A stretch of DNA of 18,403 nt from an uncultured Bacteroidales bacterium (GTDB taxonomy: Bacteria > Bacteroidota > Bacteroidia > Bacteroidales > UBA932), in assembly GCA_900546445.1 (NCBI GenBank), contig URCV01000036.1:1-18403 (forward strand). Direction: 5' to 3'. Position numbers and translations under genes: made by a program. Below the pieces are notes generated by a model, which had not been told where the DNA came from, ran no database searches, and worked only from the letters and a program-made list of their open reading frames with translations. Numbering within the stretch: position 1 is the first letter of the stretch; every line of letters starts with the position of its first letter. Of this stretch, positions 1 to 5,592 are shown piece by piece.

Positions 1-1
1 A

Positions 2-115
2 AAGACTTATTTTTGTTCTATGAAGGTGGACGGCGACATCTTGAAAGTTCACGGCTCATTGGACAAAAAAGGCTGGGTCGGAAGAACGATGGATTGGTAT
101 CGTGTAAAGGAATAA
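2..115 (+). CDS. C-terminal end of a DUF2147-family protein (5' part outside window)
   Basis: The open frame from base 2 to the TAA at 113-115 gives 37 residues containing MKVDGDILKVHGS, then GWVGRTMDWYRV. This is the pattern of the end of DUF2147 proteins, where a strand of type 'dgd.LkvrGy' is followed by 'GrtqtWtRv'. DUF2147 proteins are small exported or periplasmic proteins of unknown function that are frequent in Bacteroidota. Only the tail is visible, so signal peptide and length cannot be judged. A rho-independent terminator follows 25 nt later, so this gene ends its transcription unit and the downstream Fic gene is transcribed separately. Confidence 0.6.
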   Translation, partial: KTYFCSMKVDGDILKVHGSLDKKGWVGRTMDWYRVKE

Positions 116-139
116 ATTAGTTGACTTTAAAGCACAACG

Positions 140-165
140 GGCGGCTCGATTGAGTCGCCTTTTTT
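140..165 (+). terminator. Rho-independent terminator after the DUF2147 gene
   Basis: An 8-bp stem GGCGGCTC (140-147) and GAGTCGCC (152-159), with one G-T pair, encloses a 4-nt loop and is followed by six T residues (160-165). It sits just after the TAA at 113-115 and before the Fic promoter. Confidence 0.85.
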
Positions 166-192
166 GCAGCTCAACTATTTTTCCCTATCATC

Positions 193-225
193 CTTGCAAA
201 TGTTGGCAAAAAAGTGGTATATTTA
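193..225 (+). promoter_or_regulatory. Bacteroidota-type promoter of the Fic gene
   Basis: A CTTG at 193-196 (-33 box) is followed after 21 nt by TATATTTA at 218-225, a 7-of-8 match to the TAnnTTTG -7 box. Transcription would begin near 230, about 20 nt before the ATG at 251. This supports the ATG at 251 rather than the upstream in-frame TTG at 164, which lies inside the terminator. Confidence 0.55.
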
Positions 226-250
226 CCACCAAATAGAAAACTTTCCAGCG

Positions 251-1324
251 ATGAAGTATTTAACTGCACCTAAGGCTATAGCCGCATGGAACGCCATACA
301 ACCTCTCTCCGACAGGGACAGGGAACGTCTCAACCGCAAATTTACGGTTGATTTCAATTTCAACAGCAACCATATTGAGGGCAACACCCTTACATACGGC
401 CAAACCGAACTTCTTCTACTCTTCGGTAAGGTGGTCGGTGAAGCCGAGATGAAGGACCTGGAAGAAATGAAGGCCAGCGACGTCGGGCTCAAGATGATGC
501 AAGAGCAAGCTGGCATCAAAGATAAGCCCCTTACACAGAACTTCATCCGCCAGCTCCACAAAACGCTGCTACGGGAAGATTACACCGTATATCGTGAGCT
601 CCCAGGCGGCCAGCAGACAAGCTATGTCATCCACGCCGGAAGATACAAGACACGTCCGAACAGTGTCATCACCCGCTACGGAGATCGCTTTGAGTATGCA
701 GCCCCTGAAGAAACCGCTGCACTCATGGCGGATCTTGTGGATTGGTACAACAAGGAAGAATCGAAAGGTAAACTCTCCCCCATTGAACTGGCCGCGCTCT
801 TCCACTACCGCTATATCCGGATTCACCCATTCGAGGATGGTAATGGCCGTATCGCTCGCTTAATCGTCAATTACATCCTAGCTCGACACGACTACCCGAT
901 GATAGTCATCCGCAGTCGCGACAAGAAAAAATACCTGGAAGCGCTTCACCAGGCCGATCTCGAAGTCGGTTCAACACCCAGTATCGGTGCTCATGCGGAC
1001 CTGAATCATATCCGTCCGTTCCTCCGATACTTTATCGCAGTAGTCGCTGAAGAAATCTACAACGACGTCCGTTTCCTGACCGAACCCGACGAGAACGTTT
1101 GGTGGTACGACGGCCAACGGGTCGAATTCCGCACACTAAACTATGCGAAGATTCTCCGCATTATGCAATCCCAGCCATCTGTTACCATCAACAGTTTGTG
1201 CGAACAGCTGAGCATCAACAAATCCGCCGTCCAGCGCTTGTTGACCAGCCTGAAGGAAAAAGGCTACATTGAAGCAAAAAACGACGAAGGAATATGGCGT
1301 GTAATCATCACCCCTTCTGTATAA
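251..1324 (+). CDS. Fic family protein (probable protein AMP-transferase), class II
   Basis: The 357-residue protein carries the Fic catalytic motif HPFEDGNGR at residues 192-200, where His192 would act as base in transferring AMP (or another nucleotide moiety) to a hydroxyl side chain of a target protein. An N-terminal inhibitory motif S-N-H-I-E-G (39-44) fits the (S/T)xxxE(G/N) rule, making it a class II Fic protein whose own helix blocks ATP until relieved. A winged-helix segment at roughly 300-355 may bind DNA or a partner. The start is set at ATG 251 because a TTG 29 codons upstream falls in the previous terminator and a promoter lies between. It is followed by the R-repeat array and an AAA ATPase. 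The target protein is unknown; toxin-like and regulatory roles both occur in this family. Confidence 0.93.
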   Translation: MKYLTAPKAIAAWNAIQPLSDRDRERLNRKFTVDFNFNSNHIEGNTLTYGQTELLLLFGKVVGEAEMKDLEEMKASDVGLKMMQEQAGIKDKPLTQNFIRQLHKTLLREDYTVYRELPGGQQTSYVIHAGRYKTRPNSVITRYGDRFEYAAPEETAALMADLVDWYNKEESKGKLSPIELAALFHYRYIRIHPFEDGNGRIARLIVNYILARHDYPMIVIRSRDKKKYLEALHQADLEVGSTPSIGAHADLNHIRPFLRYFIAVVAEEIYNDVRFLTEPDENVWWYDGQRVEFRTLNYAKILRIMQSQPSVTINSLCEQLSINKSAVQRLLTSLKEKGYIEAKNDEGIWRVIITPSV

Positions 1325-1336
1325 TACTGCACTCGT

Positions 1337-1422
1337 AAAAGTCGTTGGAAAAAGTGCGACGAACCACCGAAAAGTCGTTGGAAAAAGTGTAGCAACTACT
1401 TGAAAAGTCGTTGGAAAAAGTG
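1337..1422 (+). repeat. Three 20-bp R repeats at an exact 33-bp period
   Basis: The 20-mer AAAAGTCGTTGGAAAAAGTG occurs without mismatch at 1337-1356, 1370-1389 and 1403-1422. Starts are exactly 33 bp apart, and the 13-bp intervals differ. The array fills the space between the Fic stop and the AAA ATPase gene. A fourth exact copy lies at 4658-4677. The third copy forms the whole interval between the ATPase promoter boxes, so the array could be a regulatory site, a recombination or insertion site, or an element that travels with this ATPase family. Only its position is direct evidence. Confidence 0.95.
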
Positions 1423-1430
1423 TAAATTTG
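1399..1430 (+). promoter_or_regulatory. Promoter of the AAA ATPase gene, built around repeat copy 3
   Basis: CTTG at 1399-1402 (-33), a 20-nt spacer that is exactly the R repeat (1403-1422), then TAAATTTG at 1423-1430, a full match to TAnnTTTG. The ATG follows at 1453, leaving a leader of roughly 16-20 nt. A protein bound to the repeat would sit between the two boxes. Confidence 0.75.
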
Positions 1431-1452
1431 TCCACGGATAAAGCAGTGGATT

Positions 1453-2883
1453 ATGCTAAAAAGAAAAATTGAGAACACACTCATTGAGTGGAAAAACAAG
1501 CCAGGACACAAGCCCCTAGTGATTATGGGCATCCGCCAATGTGGCAAGACATATATCTCACAGCAATTTGCGGCACAGAACTACGATAGTGTCGTCTATA
1601 TGAACTTCATCAAGCAGCCGGAACGAATCAATGCTTTCATCGGATCAAAGGATGTGGACAGTATTCTGCTTAACCTGTCGGCGCAAATCAAGGGCGTAAA
1701 GTTTATTCCCGGGAAGACCTGCCTAATATTCGATGAAATCCAGGAATGTCCTGAGGCAAGGACTTCACTCAAGTTCTTTAAAGAAGATGGCCGCTTTGAC
1801 GTGATTGCCACCGGTTCCCTTTTAGGAGTCCAAGGCTACGGTGATGAACTAAAGAAACGGCGTCGCAAAATGATTCAGAAGAAAGAACTAGGGATAAACT
1901 CTGTTCCTGTAGGAAGCGAAGATATCATCGAGATGTTTCCGCTAGATTTCGAAGAGTTCCTATGGGCCAATGGGATGAATCCAGATGTCATAGAGGCCCT
2001 TCGGAAGTTTTATACGGAGGAGACACCTGTCCCGGAAGGAATTCACGTAGCCATGAAGCAGTATCTTAATCTCTATATTGCTATTGGCGGTCTTCCAGCC
2101 CCCATCAACGCATTCTTGGCCACAAACAATATGAACGCAGTGAGCGAAGAATACAAGAATATCTTGAAGGAGTATCGCGATGATATGGTCAAATATGCTC
2201 CGGACAAAGACAAACCCCATATCCGCGAGTGTTTCAATTCCATACCCAAACAATTGGCCAAAGAGAACAAGAAATTCCAATACAACAAGGTTAAGCCTGG
2301 CGGACGAAGTGAAACCTACCTAGGCTCTCTCCAGTGGCTGGAGGACGCCGGAATTATATGCCGCTGCTACAATACGGACATCACTGGGCTTCCTATGGAA
2401 GGCAACGCTAAGGACAACATATTCAAAGTCTATACGGCAGATATTGGACTGCTCATTGAGATGTTGGGACCTGGGACCAGAGCGGACATACTGCAAGGTA
2501 ACTTGGGAGGATTCAAGGGGGCCATCTTCGAAAATCTGATGGCTGATACGCTCCATAAAAAGCAACAGAGTCTGTACTATTTCCTGAAGGATTCAGGCCT
2601 TGAACTTGACTTCCTAGTCCGAATGAAAGGCGAATGTGTGCCGCTTGAAGTAAAAGCAAAGACAGCACAAGCCAAAAGTGTCCAAACTGTCTTGAAGCAC
2701 ACGGACAAATACCACGTGAAACACATCATCAAGTTCGGCGACTACAACGTCGGACGGGAAGGTCAATTACTCACGCTCCCGAACTATATGCAGTTCCTCT
2801 TGGACCTAGAGCCGGAAGAAATCATTCTCGAACCAATCGACGTGGACAAGGTGAATGCTATGGCCAAGGAGATTTTAGGGTAA
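1453..2883 (+). CDS. AAA family ATPase with C-terminal DUF4143 / PD-(D/E)XK-like domain
   Basis: A 476-residue ATPase. The Walker A motif GIRQCGKT is at residues 26-33, Walker B LIFDEIQ has Asp94-Glu95, and the sensor-like ATGS follows. The conserved FPLDFEEFLWANG segment is typical of this family. The C-terminal DUF4143 region runs from about residue 280 and contains YLGSLQWLEDAGI, then VYTADIGLL, and a nuclease-fold signature D386...E399-V-K401. Members are abundant in Bacteroidota and archaea, often in many copies per genome; their substrate is not established. The nuclease residues suggest action on nucleic acid, but that is inference. The gene starts 30 bp after the R array and is followed 18 bp later by a YccF-like gene. 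Its last 39 bp or so are duplicated at 4687-4725. Confidence 0.92.
   Translation: MLKRKIENTLIEWKNKPGHKPLVIMGIRQCGKTYISQQFAAQNYDSVVYMNFIKQPERINAFIGSKDVDSILLNLSAQIKGVKFIPGKTCLIFDEIQECPEARTSLKFFKEDGRFDVIATGSLLGVQGYGDELKKRRRKMIQKKELGINSVPVGSEDIIEMFPLDFEEFLWANGMNPDVIEALRKFYTEETPVPEGIHVAMKQYLNLYIAIGGLPAPINAFLATNNMNAVSEEYKNILKEYRDDMVKYAPDKDKPHIRECFNSIPKQLAKENKKFQYNKVKPGGRSETYLGSLQWLEDAGIICRCYNTDITGLPMEGNAKDNIFKVYTADIGLLIEMLGPGTRADILQGNLGGFKGAIFENLMADTLHKKQQSLYYFLKDSGLELDFLVRMKGECVPLEVKAKTAQAKSVQTVLKHTDKYHVKHIIKFGDYNVGREGQLLTLPNYMQFLLDLEPEEIILEPIDVDKVNAMAKEILG
2827..2865 (+). repeat. 39-bp segment of the ATPase 3' end, duplicated at 4687-4725
   Basis: This segment inside the ATPase reading frame (beginning CTCGAACCAATCGACGT) recurs 1860 bp downstream with a single substitution (G2844 becomes A4704), so 38 of 39 bases agree in direct orientation. 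Confidence 0.95.
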
Positions 2884-2901
2884 GTAGTTTTTATAGTCAT
2901 T

Positions 2902-3084
2902 ATGAAGTATTTAGGTAACATTCTTTGGTTTTTATTAGGAGGATTCTTAATCTCACTAGTGTATTTCGTGGTAGGCTTTCTCTATTGCGTGACCATCATC
3001 GGCATTCCATTCGGCTTGCAGCATTTCAAGATGGTGGGCCTCTCCATTATGCCATTCGGAAAGACCTTTTTTGCAGCGAAATAA
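2902..3084 (+). CDS. YccF/DUF307-like small membrane protein, single repeat
   Basis: The 60-residue product has two hydrophobic stretches: residues 3-20, and 22-36 running into the hallmark TIIGIPFGLQHFKM, and ends LSIMPFGKTFF. IIGIPFG and PFGK belong to the YccF inner-membrane family. YccF proteins usually contain two such halves in about 120-150 residues; this one has a single half and stops cleanly, with no recognisable second half downstream in any frame. It may be a genuine short form or a truncation. The start ATG lies 18 nt after the ATPase stop, so it is likely co-transcribed with that gene. Function of the family is unknown. Confidence 0.75.
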   Translation: MKYLGNILWFLLGGFLISLVYFVVGFLYCVTIIGIPFGLQHFKMVGLSIMPFGKTFFAAK

Positions 3085-3126
3085 AAACTCTAAGACCTTC
3101 CCAGGCACACCGGTCTACGGGACATT

Positions 3127-3150
3127 CCCTCTCTCCAGTCGCCGAGAGGG
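3127..3150. other. Short hairpin between yccF-like gene and abiE module
   Basis: CCCTCTC (3127-3133) pairs perfectly with GAGAGGG (3144-3150) around a 10-nt loop. No T run follows on the plus strand, so a terminator role is uncertain. Confidence 0.35.
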
Positions 3151-3187
3151 TAGTGTTTCATCGAGCCAAAGGACATAGATAATTCCG

Positions 3188-3222
3188 GAACAGAAAAGTA
3201 AAAATTATTTAGTTTTCTGTTC
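3188..3222. promoter_or_regulatory. Palindromic operator overlapping the abiE promoter
   Basis: A perfect 10-bp inverted repeat, GAACAGAAAA (3188-3197) and TTTTCTGTTC (3213-3222), is separated by 15 AT-rich bases. Flanking AATTC (3181-3185) and GAATT (3224-3228) extend the symmetry imperfectly. It covers the -33 region of the antitoxin promoter. AbiEi antitoxins are known to repress their own promoter through inverted repeats, so AbiEi binding here is a reasonable inference. Confidence 0.75.
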
Positions 3223-3240
3223 TGAATTTTACTATATTTG
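3209..3240 (+). promoter_or_regulatory. Promoter of the abiEi-abiEii operon
   Basis: TATATTTG at 3233-3240 is a full match to the TAnnTTTG -7 box; 20 nt upstream is TTAG (3209-3212), a weak -33 box. The -7 box ends only 4 nt before the ATG at 3245, so the transcript should be leaderless or nearly so. Confidence 0.7.
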
Positions 3241-3244
3241 CGCT

Positions 3245-3871
3245 ATGATAATGGATTTGGAACATATCGGCAACATTCCCGTCAGCACGCAGACGGTGGC
3301 TTCTCTATTCCCTGATTTGGAGGCGGGGAACCAGAAGGTGCGCAATCTTGAGGCTGCAGGCTTGATTATACGTCTCAAAAAGGGACTCTATGTGGTAGAT
3401 CCAAAGGTCTCGCATATAGTTCTGTCCACAGAATTGATTGCCAACCATCTCTATTCTCCCTCATACGTCTCTATGCAGACCGCGCTTCGCTACTATGGCC
3501 TCATTCCGGAAGCTGTTTACTCTGTACAGTCGATGACCCTAAAGCATACACGCAGTTTCGACACTCCGTTAGGGCATTATGAGTATCAGATGATTTCTCG
3601 CAAGGCATTCCCCATTGGCATCACGAGCATCAACAAGCAGAATTATGCCTTTTTGATGGCGACTCCGGAGAAGGCTCTCTGCGACCTTATTGCCCATTCG
3701 CCCAAGGTCAATCTCCGTTACTTAAAGGATGTGGAGCCCTATATTGAAGAGGATATCCGTATGAATTTAGACGATTTGCAAAATATGGATATAAGCATTT
3801 TTGAGCGCTATACCCAAGTGGGAAAGAAAGCCAATTCCATTAAGACACTAATAAAGTATCTAAAGAAATGA
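3245..3871 (+). CDS. abiEi: AbiEi-type antitoxin (type IV toxin-antitoxin, transcriptional repressor)
   Basis: A 208-residue protein. Residues about 13-53 form a winged-helix: VSTQTVASLFPDL, then VRNLEAAGLIIRLKKGLYVV, as in AbiEi antitoxins. The rest, including SYVSMQTALRYYGLIPE and the later TPEKALCDLI, is the AbiEi C-terminal domain. AbiEi proteins oppose AbiEii toxicity and repress their own operon; the 10-bp inverted repeat at 3188-3222 is the obvious candidate operator. The gene overlaps the toxin gene by 4 nt (ATGA, 3868-3871), so translation is coupled. Start is ATG 3245; ATG 3251 (two codons later) is equally possible given the very short leader. Confidence 0.93.
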   Translation: MIMDLEHIGNIPVSTQTVASLFPDLEAGNQKVRNLEAAGLIIRLKKGLYVVDPKVSHIVLSTELIANHLYSPSYVSMQTALRYYGLIPEAVYSVQSMTLKHTRSFDTPLGHYEYQMISRKAFPIGITSINKQNYAFLMATPEKALCDLIAHSPKVNLRYLKDVEPYIEEDIRMNLDDLQNMDISIFERYTQVGKKANSIKTLIKYLKK

Positions 3872-4653
3872 GAAACGAATTATTCAACCAGATGCTATCG
3901 GCCTACGACCTGACAACCGAGCAACAGAAGCTCAATGCCACCTTCGAGGTGAACCAGCAAATCATTCTCGCAGGCCTATATAACGGTGGATTCTTCGATG
4001 AAGCCGCTTTCTACGGAGGTACATGCCTGCGCATATTCCATGGTCTGCAGCGATTCTCCGAAGACATGGATTTTTCTCTCCTTGCTCCAAACGACAAGTT
4101 TGACTTCACTAATTTCTTCCAGCCAATCATTGACCAATTTGCCATGGTTGGCCGTAATATCGAAATCAAGAAGAAAGATAAAAAGAACGTTTATGATATT
4201 ACCTTTCAGACGGAGAAATCAATAAAAATCAAAATCGAGGTCGATACGCAGCCACCATTGAAGTTCAATACGGAGCAAAGACTTCTATTGCTACCGCAGT
4301 CGTTCATGGTACGTTGTTTCACTCTGCCTGACCTCTTTGCCGGAAAAATGCATGCTCTCGTTTATCGAGCATGGAAAAATCGCGTCAAAGGAAGAGACTG
4401 GTATGACTTCGAATGGTATATACGCCACAACATCCCCCTTAATTTCACCCATCTGCAAGAAAGGGCCTTGCAGTTCAATCATGAAGAAATCACAAAGGAG
4501 TCTTTTCTGGAGAAACTGAACGAACGACTTGCTACGTCAGACATCAATCAGGTAAAGGCTGACGTTCTCCCATTTGTCAGAAACCCTAAGGAGTTGAACA
4601 TCTGGTCAAACGACTACTTCATAGAACTGGCGAAGTTGCTGAAATTCGATTAG
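3868..4653 (+). CDS. abiEii: AbiEii-type nucleotidyltransferase toxin
   Basis: The 261-residue protein shows the AbiEii nucleotidyltransferase signature: GGT at residues 50-52, then RFSEDMDFS at 62-70 with metal-binding Asp66 and Asp68. The second conserved block has Lys160 in FAGKMHAL and VKGRDWYDF around residues 173-180 (Arg176, Asp177). In characterised AbiE-type systems the toxin is a nucleotidyltransferase; MenT relatives block tRNA acceptor ends with nucleotides. All key residues are present, so the protein should be active. It is translationally coupled to abiEi by a 4-nt overlap. AbiE modules act in phage defence by abortive infection or in stabilising mobile DNA. The exact target here cannot be read from sequence. 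Confidence 0.94.
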   Translation: MRNELFNQMLSAYDLTTEQQKLNATFEVNQQIILAGLYNGGFFDEAAFYGGTCLRIFHGLQRFSEDMDFSLLAPNDKFDFTNFFQPIIDQFAMVGRNIEIKKKDKKNVYDITFQTEKSIKIKIEVDTQPPLKFNTEQRLLLLPQSFMVRCFTLPDLFAGKMHALVYRAWKNRVKGRDWYDFEWYIRHNIPLNFTHLQERALQFNHEEITKESFLEKLNERLATSDINQVKADVLPFVRNPKELNIWSNDYFIELAKLLKFD

Positions 4654-4657
4654 TCGT

Positions 4658-4725
4658 AAAAGTCGTTGGAAAAAGTGTAAATTGTCCTCGAACCAATCGA
4701 CGTAGACAAGGTGAATGCTATGGCC
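4658..4725 (+). pseudogene. Scar of a second AAA-ATPase cassette (R repeat + degraded promoter + ATPase 3' end)
   Basis: An exact fourth R repeat (4658-4677) is followed by TAAATTGTCC, which is the ATPase promoter -7 region TAAATTTGTCC minus one T. Without any coding start it runs into a 39-bp copy (4687-4725) of the ATPase 3' end, one mismatch from 2827-2865. The order repeat, promoter, gene end is that of the intact cassette at 1337-2883 with about 1.4 kb removed. The similarity stops at 4725, ten bases before the end of the convergent DUF4249 gene. Confidence 0.8.
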
Positions 4726-4732
4726 GGCGGTC

Positions 4733-5590
4733 TTACCGTTCGATGCCGACAAGTATTTCTTTCCTGCTCGCGGCGCCGAGCACGCCATAACCACCCGAGA
4801 CGTTAGAATAGGCGAAGTTCGGTGGACTCAAGCCCAGAATGCCCAGAATGTTGCTTTCCTGGTTATATCTCGCGTTCAAGTAGCCATAGGCAGAATCCGA
4901 AAGCGAGTACACCAGCAGCTGATAATCACCCGCCTCAGGGTCCGACGCGAAAATGAACTCGCCATTTTCGAAATCCTCTCCTCGAAGCAGAATAAATTCA
5001 TAAAAATGATAATAGGTCTGCCAATACACCTTCTTAAGCCGCGACGAAAGCATCTCCAGATAACTGCCACCGATATAATCGTCATACACGGTCGCGCTCT
5101 TCAACTCGCCCTCTCCGCCTCTGATGTTCAGGCATATAGCATAATTCTGCGATTCCTTTCCGCCGATCAGCGTCCACTTAATCCTATCCGGGAACACCTC
5201 TGCACGCGCCTCCACCTGCGGCCTTTCCGGCACCTCCGTGCGCGCACTGATTTCAGGGAGTCCCTTGGCCTTCATCTTCAATGCCAATTCGCCCGCTCCC
5301 TCCTCCACCTTCGGGAACATAAGAAACGGCTGCCCCTCCACCTTCGAAAGAGCCACCGGCATCCCGTCCACGGCCAATTCCGCCGACAATCCCCGCACTT
5401 CCGGCGAAGATTCCTTAGGCGTACCTACAGGGAAGGTTTTCAACACTTTAATATCAGAAGCCGCATCGTCGAGACCCACTATCGACTCTACAAAAAGCAT
5501 AGAAGTCTTGTCGGAAGACACGACGTCGAACTGATACTCACAGGAAACCAGCGAGACGAGTGCGGCGATATATGGAACTATCCTTTTCAT
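4733..5590 (-). CDS. DUF4249 lipoprotein, partner of a TonB-dependent receptor
   Basis: A 285-residue lipoprotein starting MKRIVPYIAALVSLVSC, with a lipobox ending at Cys17. The rest fits DUF4249: VDGMPVALSKVEGQPFL, a short strand-rich N-terminal domain, and a C-terminal half with YYHFYEFILLRGEDF. DUF4249 proteins are restricted to Bacteroidota and are encoded directly after TonB-dependent receptors, which suggests a surface or periplasmic binding partner in uptake; the substrate is unknown. ATG 5590 is chosen because it lies 2 nt after the receptor's TAG stop and gives a proper signal peptide; a TTG 15 nt upstream would add five residues inside the receptor gene. The gene ends against the ATPase scar. 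Confidence 0.85.
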   Translation of the reverse strand: MKRIVPYIAALVSLVSCEYQFDVVSSDKTSMLFVESIVGLDDAASDIKVLKTFPVGTPKESSPEVRGLSAELAVDGMPVALSKVEGQPFLMFPKVEEGAGELALKMKAKGLPEISARTEVPERPQVEARAEVFPDRIKWTLIGGKESQNYAICLNIRGGEGELKSATVYDDYIGGSYLEMLSSRLKKVYWQTYYHFYEFILLRGEDFENGEFIFASDPEAGDYQLLVYSLSDSAYGYLNARYNQESNILGILGLSPPNFAYSNVSGGYGVLGAASRKEILVGIER

Positions 5591-5592
5591 AA

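Noticed and set aside
164..250. N-terminal extension of Fic from TTG 164
   Set aside because: The TTG lies in the T run of the upstream terminator, and a promoter with its start point lies between it and ATG 251.
1337..1422. CRISPR-like array
   Set aside because: Only three repeats of 20 bp with 13-bp intervals, no cas genes; intervals are too short and the last copy is part of a promoter.
2866..4686. AbiE/YccF segment as a transposon bounded by 39-bp direct repeats
   Set aside because: No transposase or terminal inverted repeats; the downstream copy is preceded by an R repeat and promoter remnant, which fits a collapsed ATPase cassette better.
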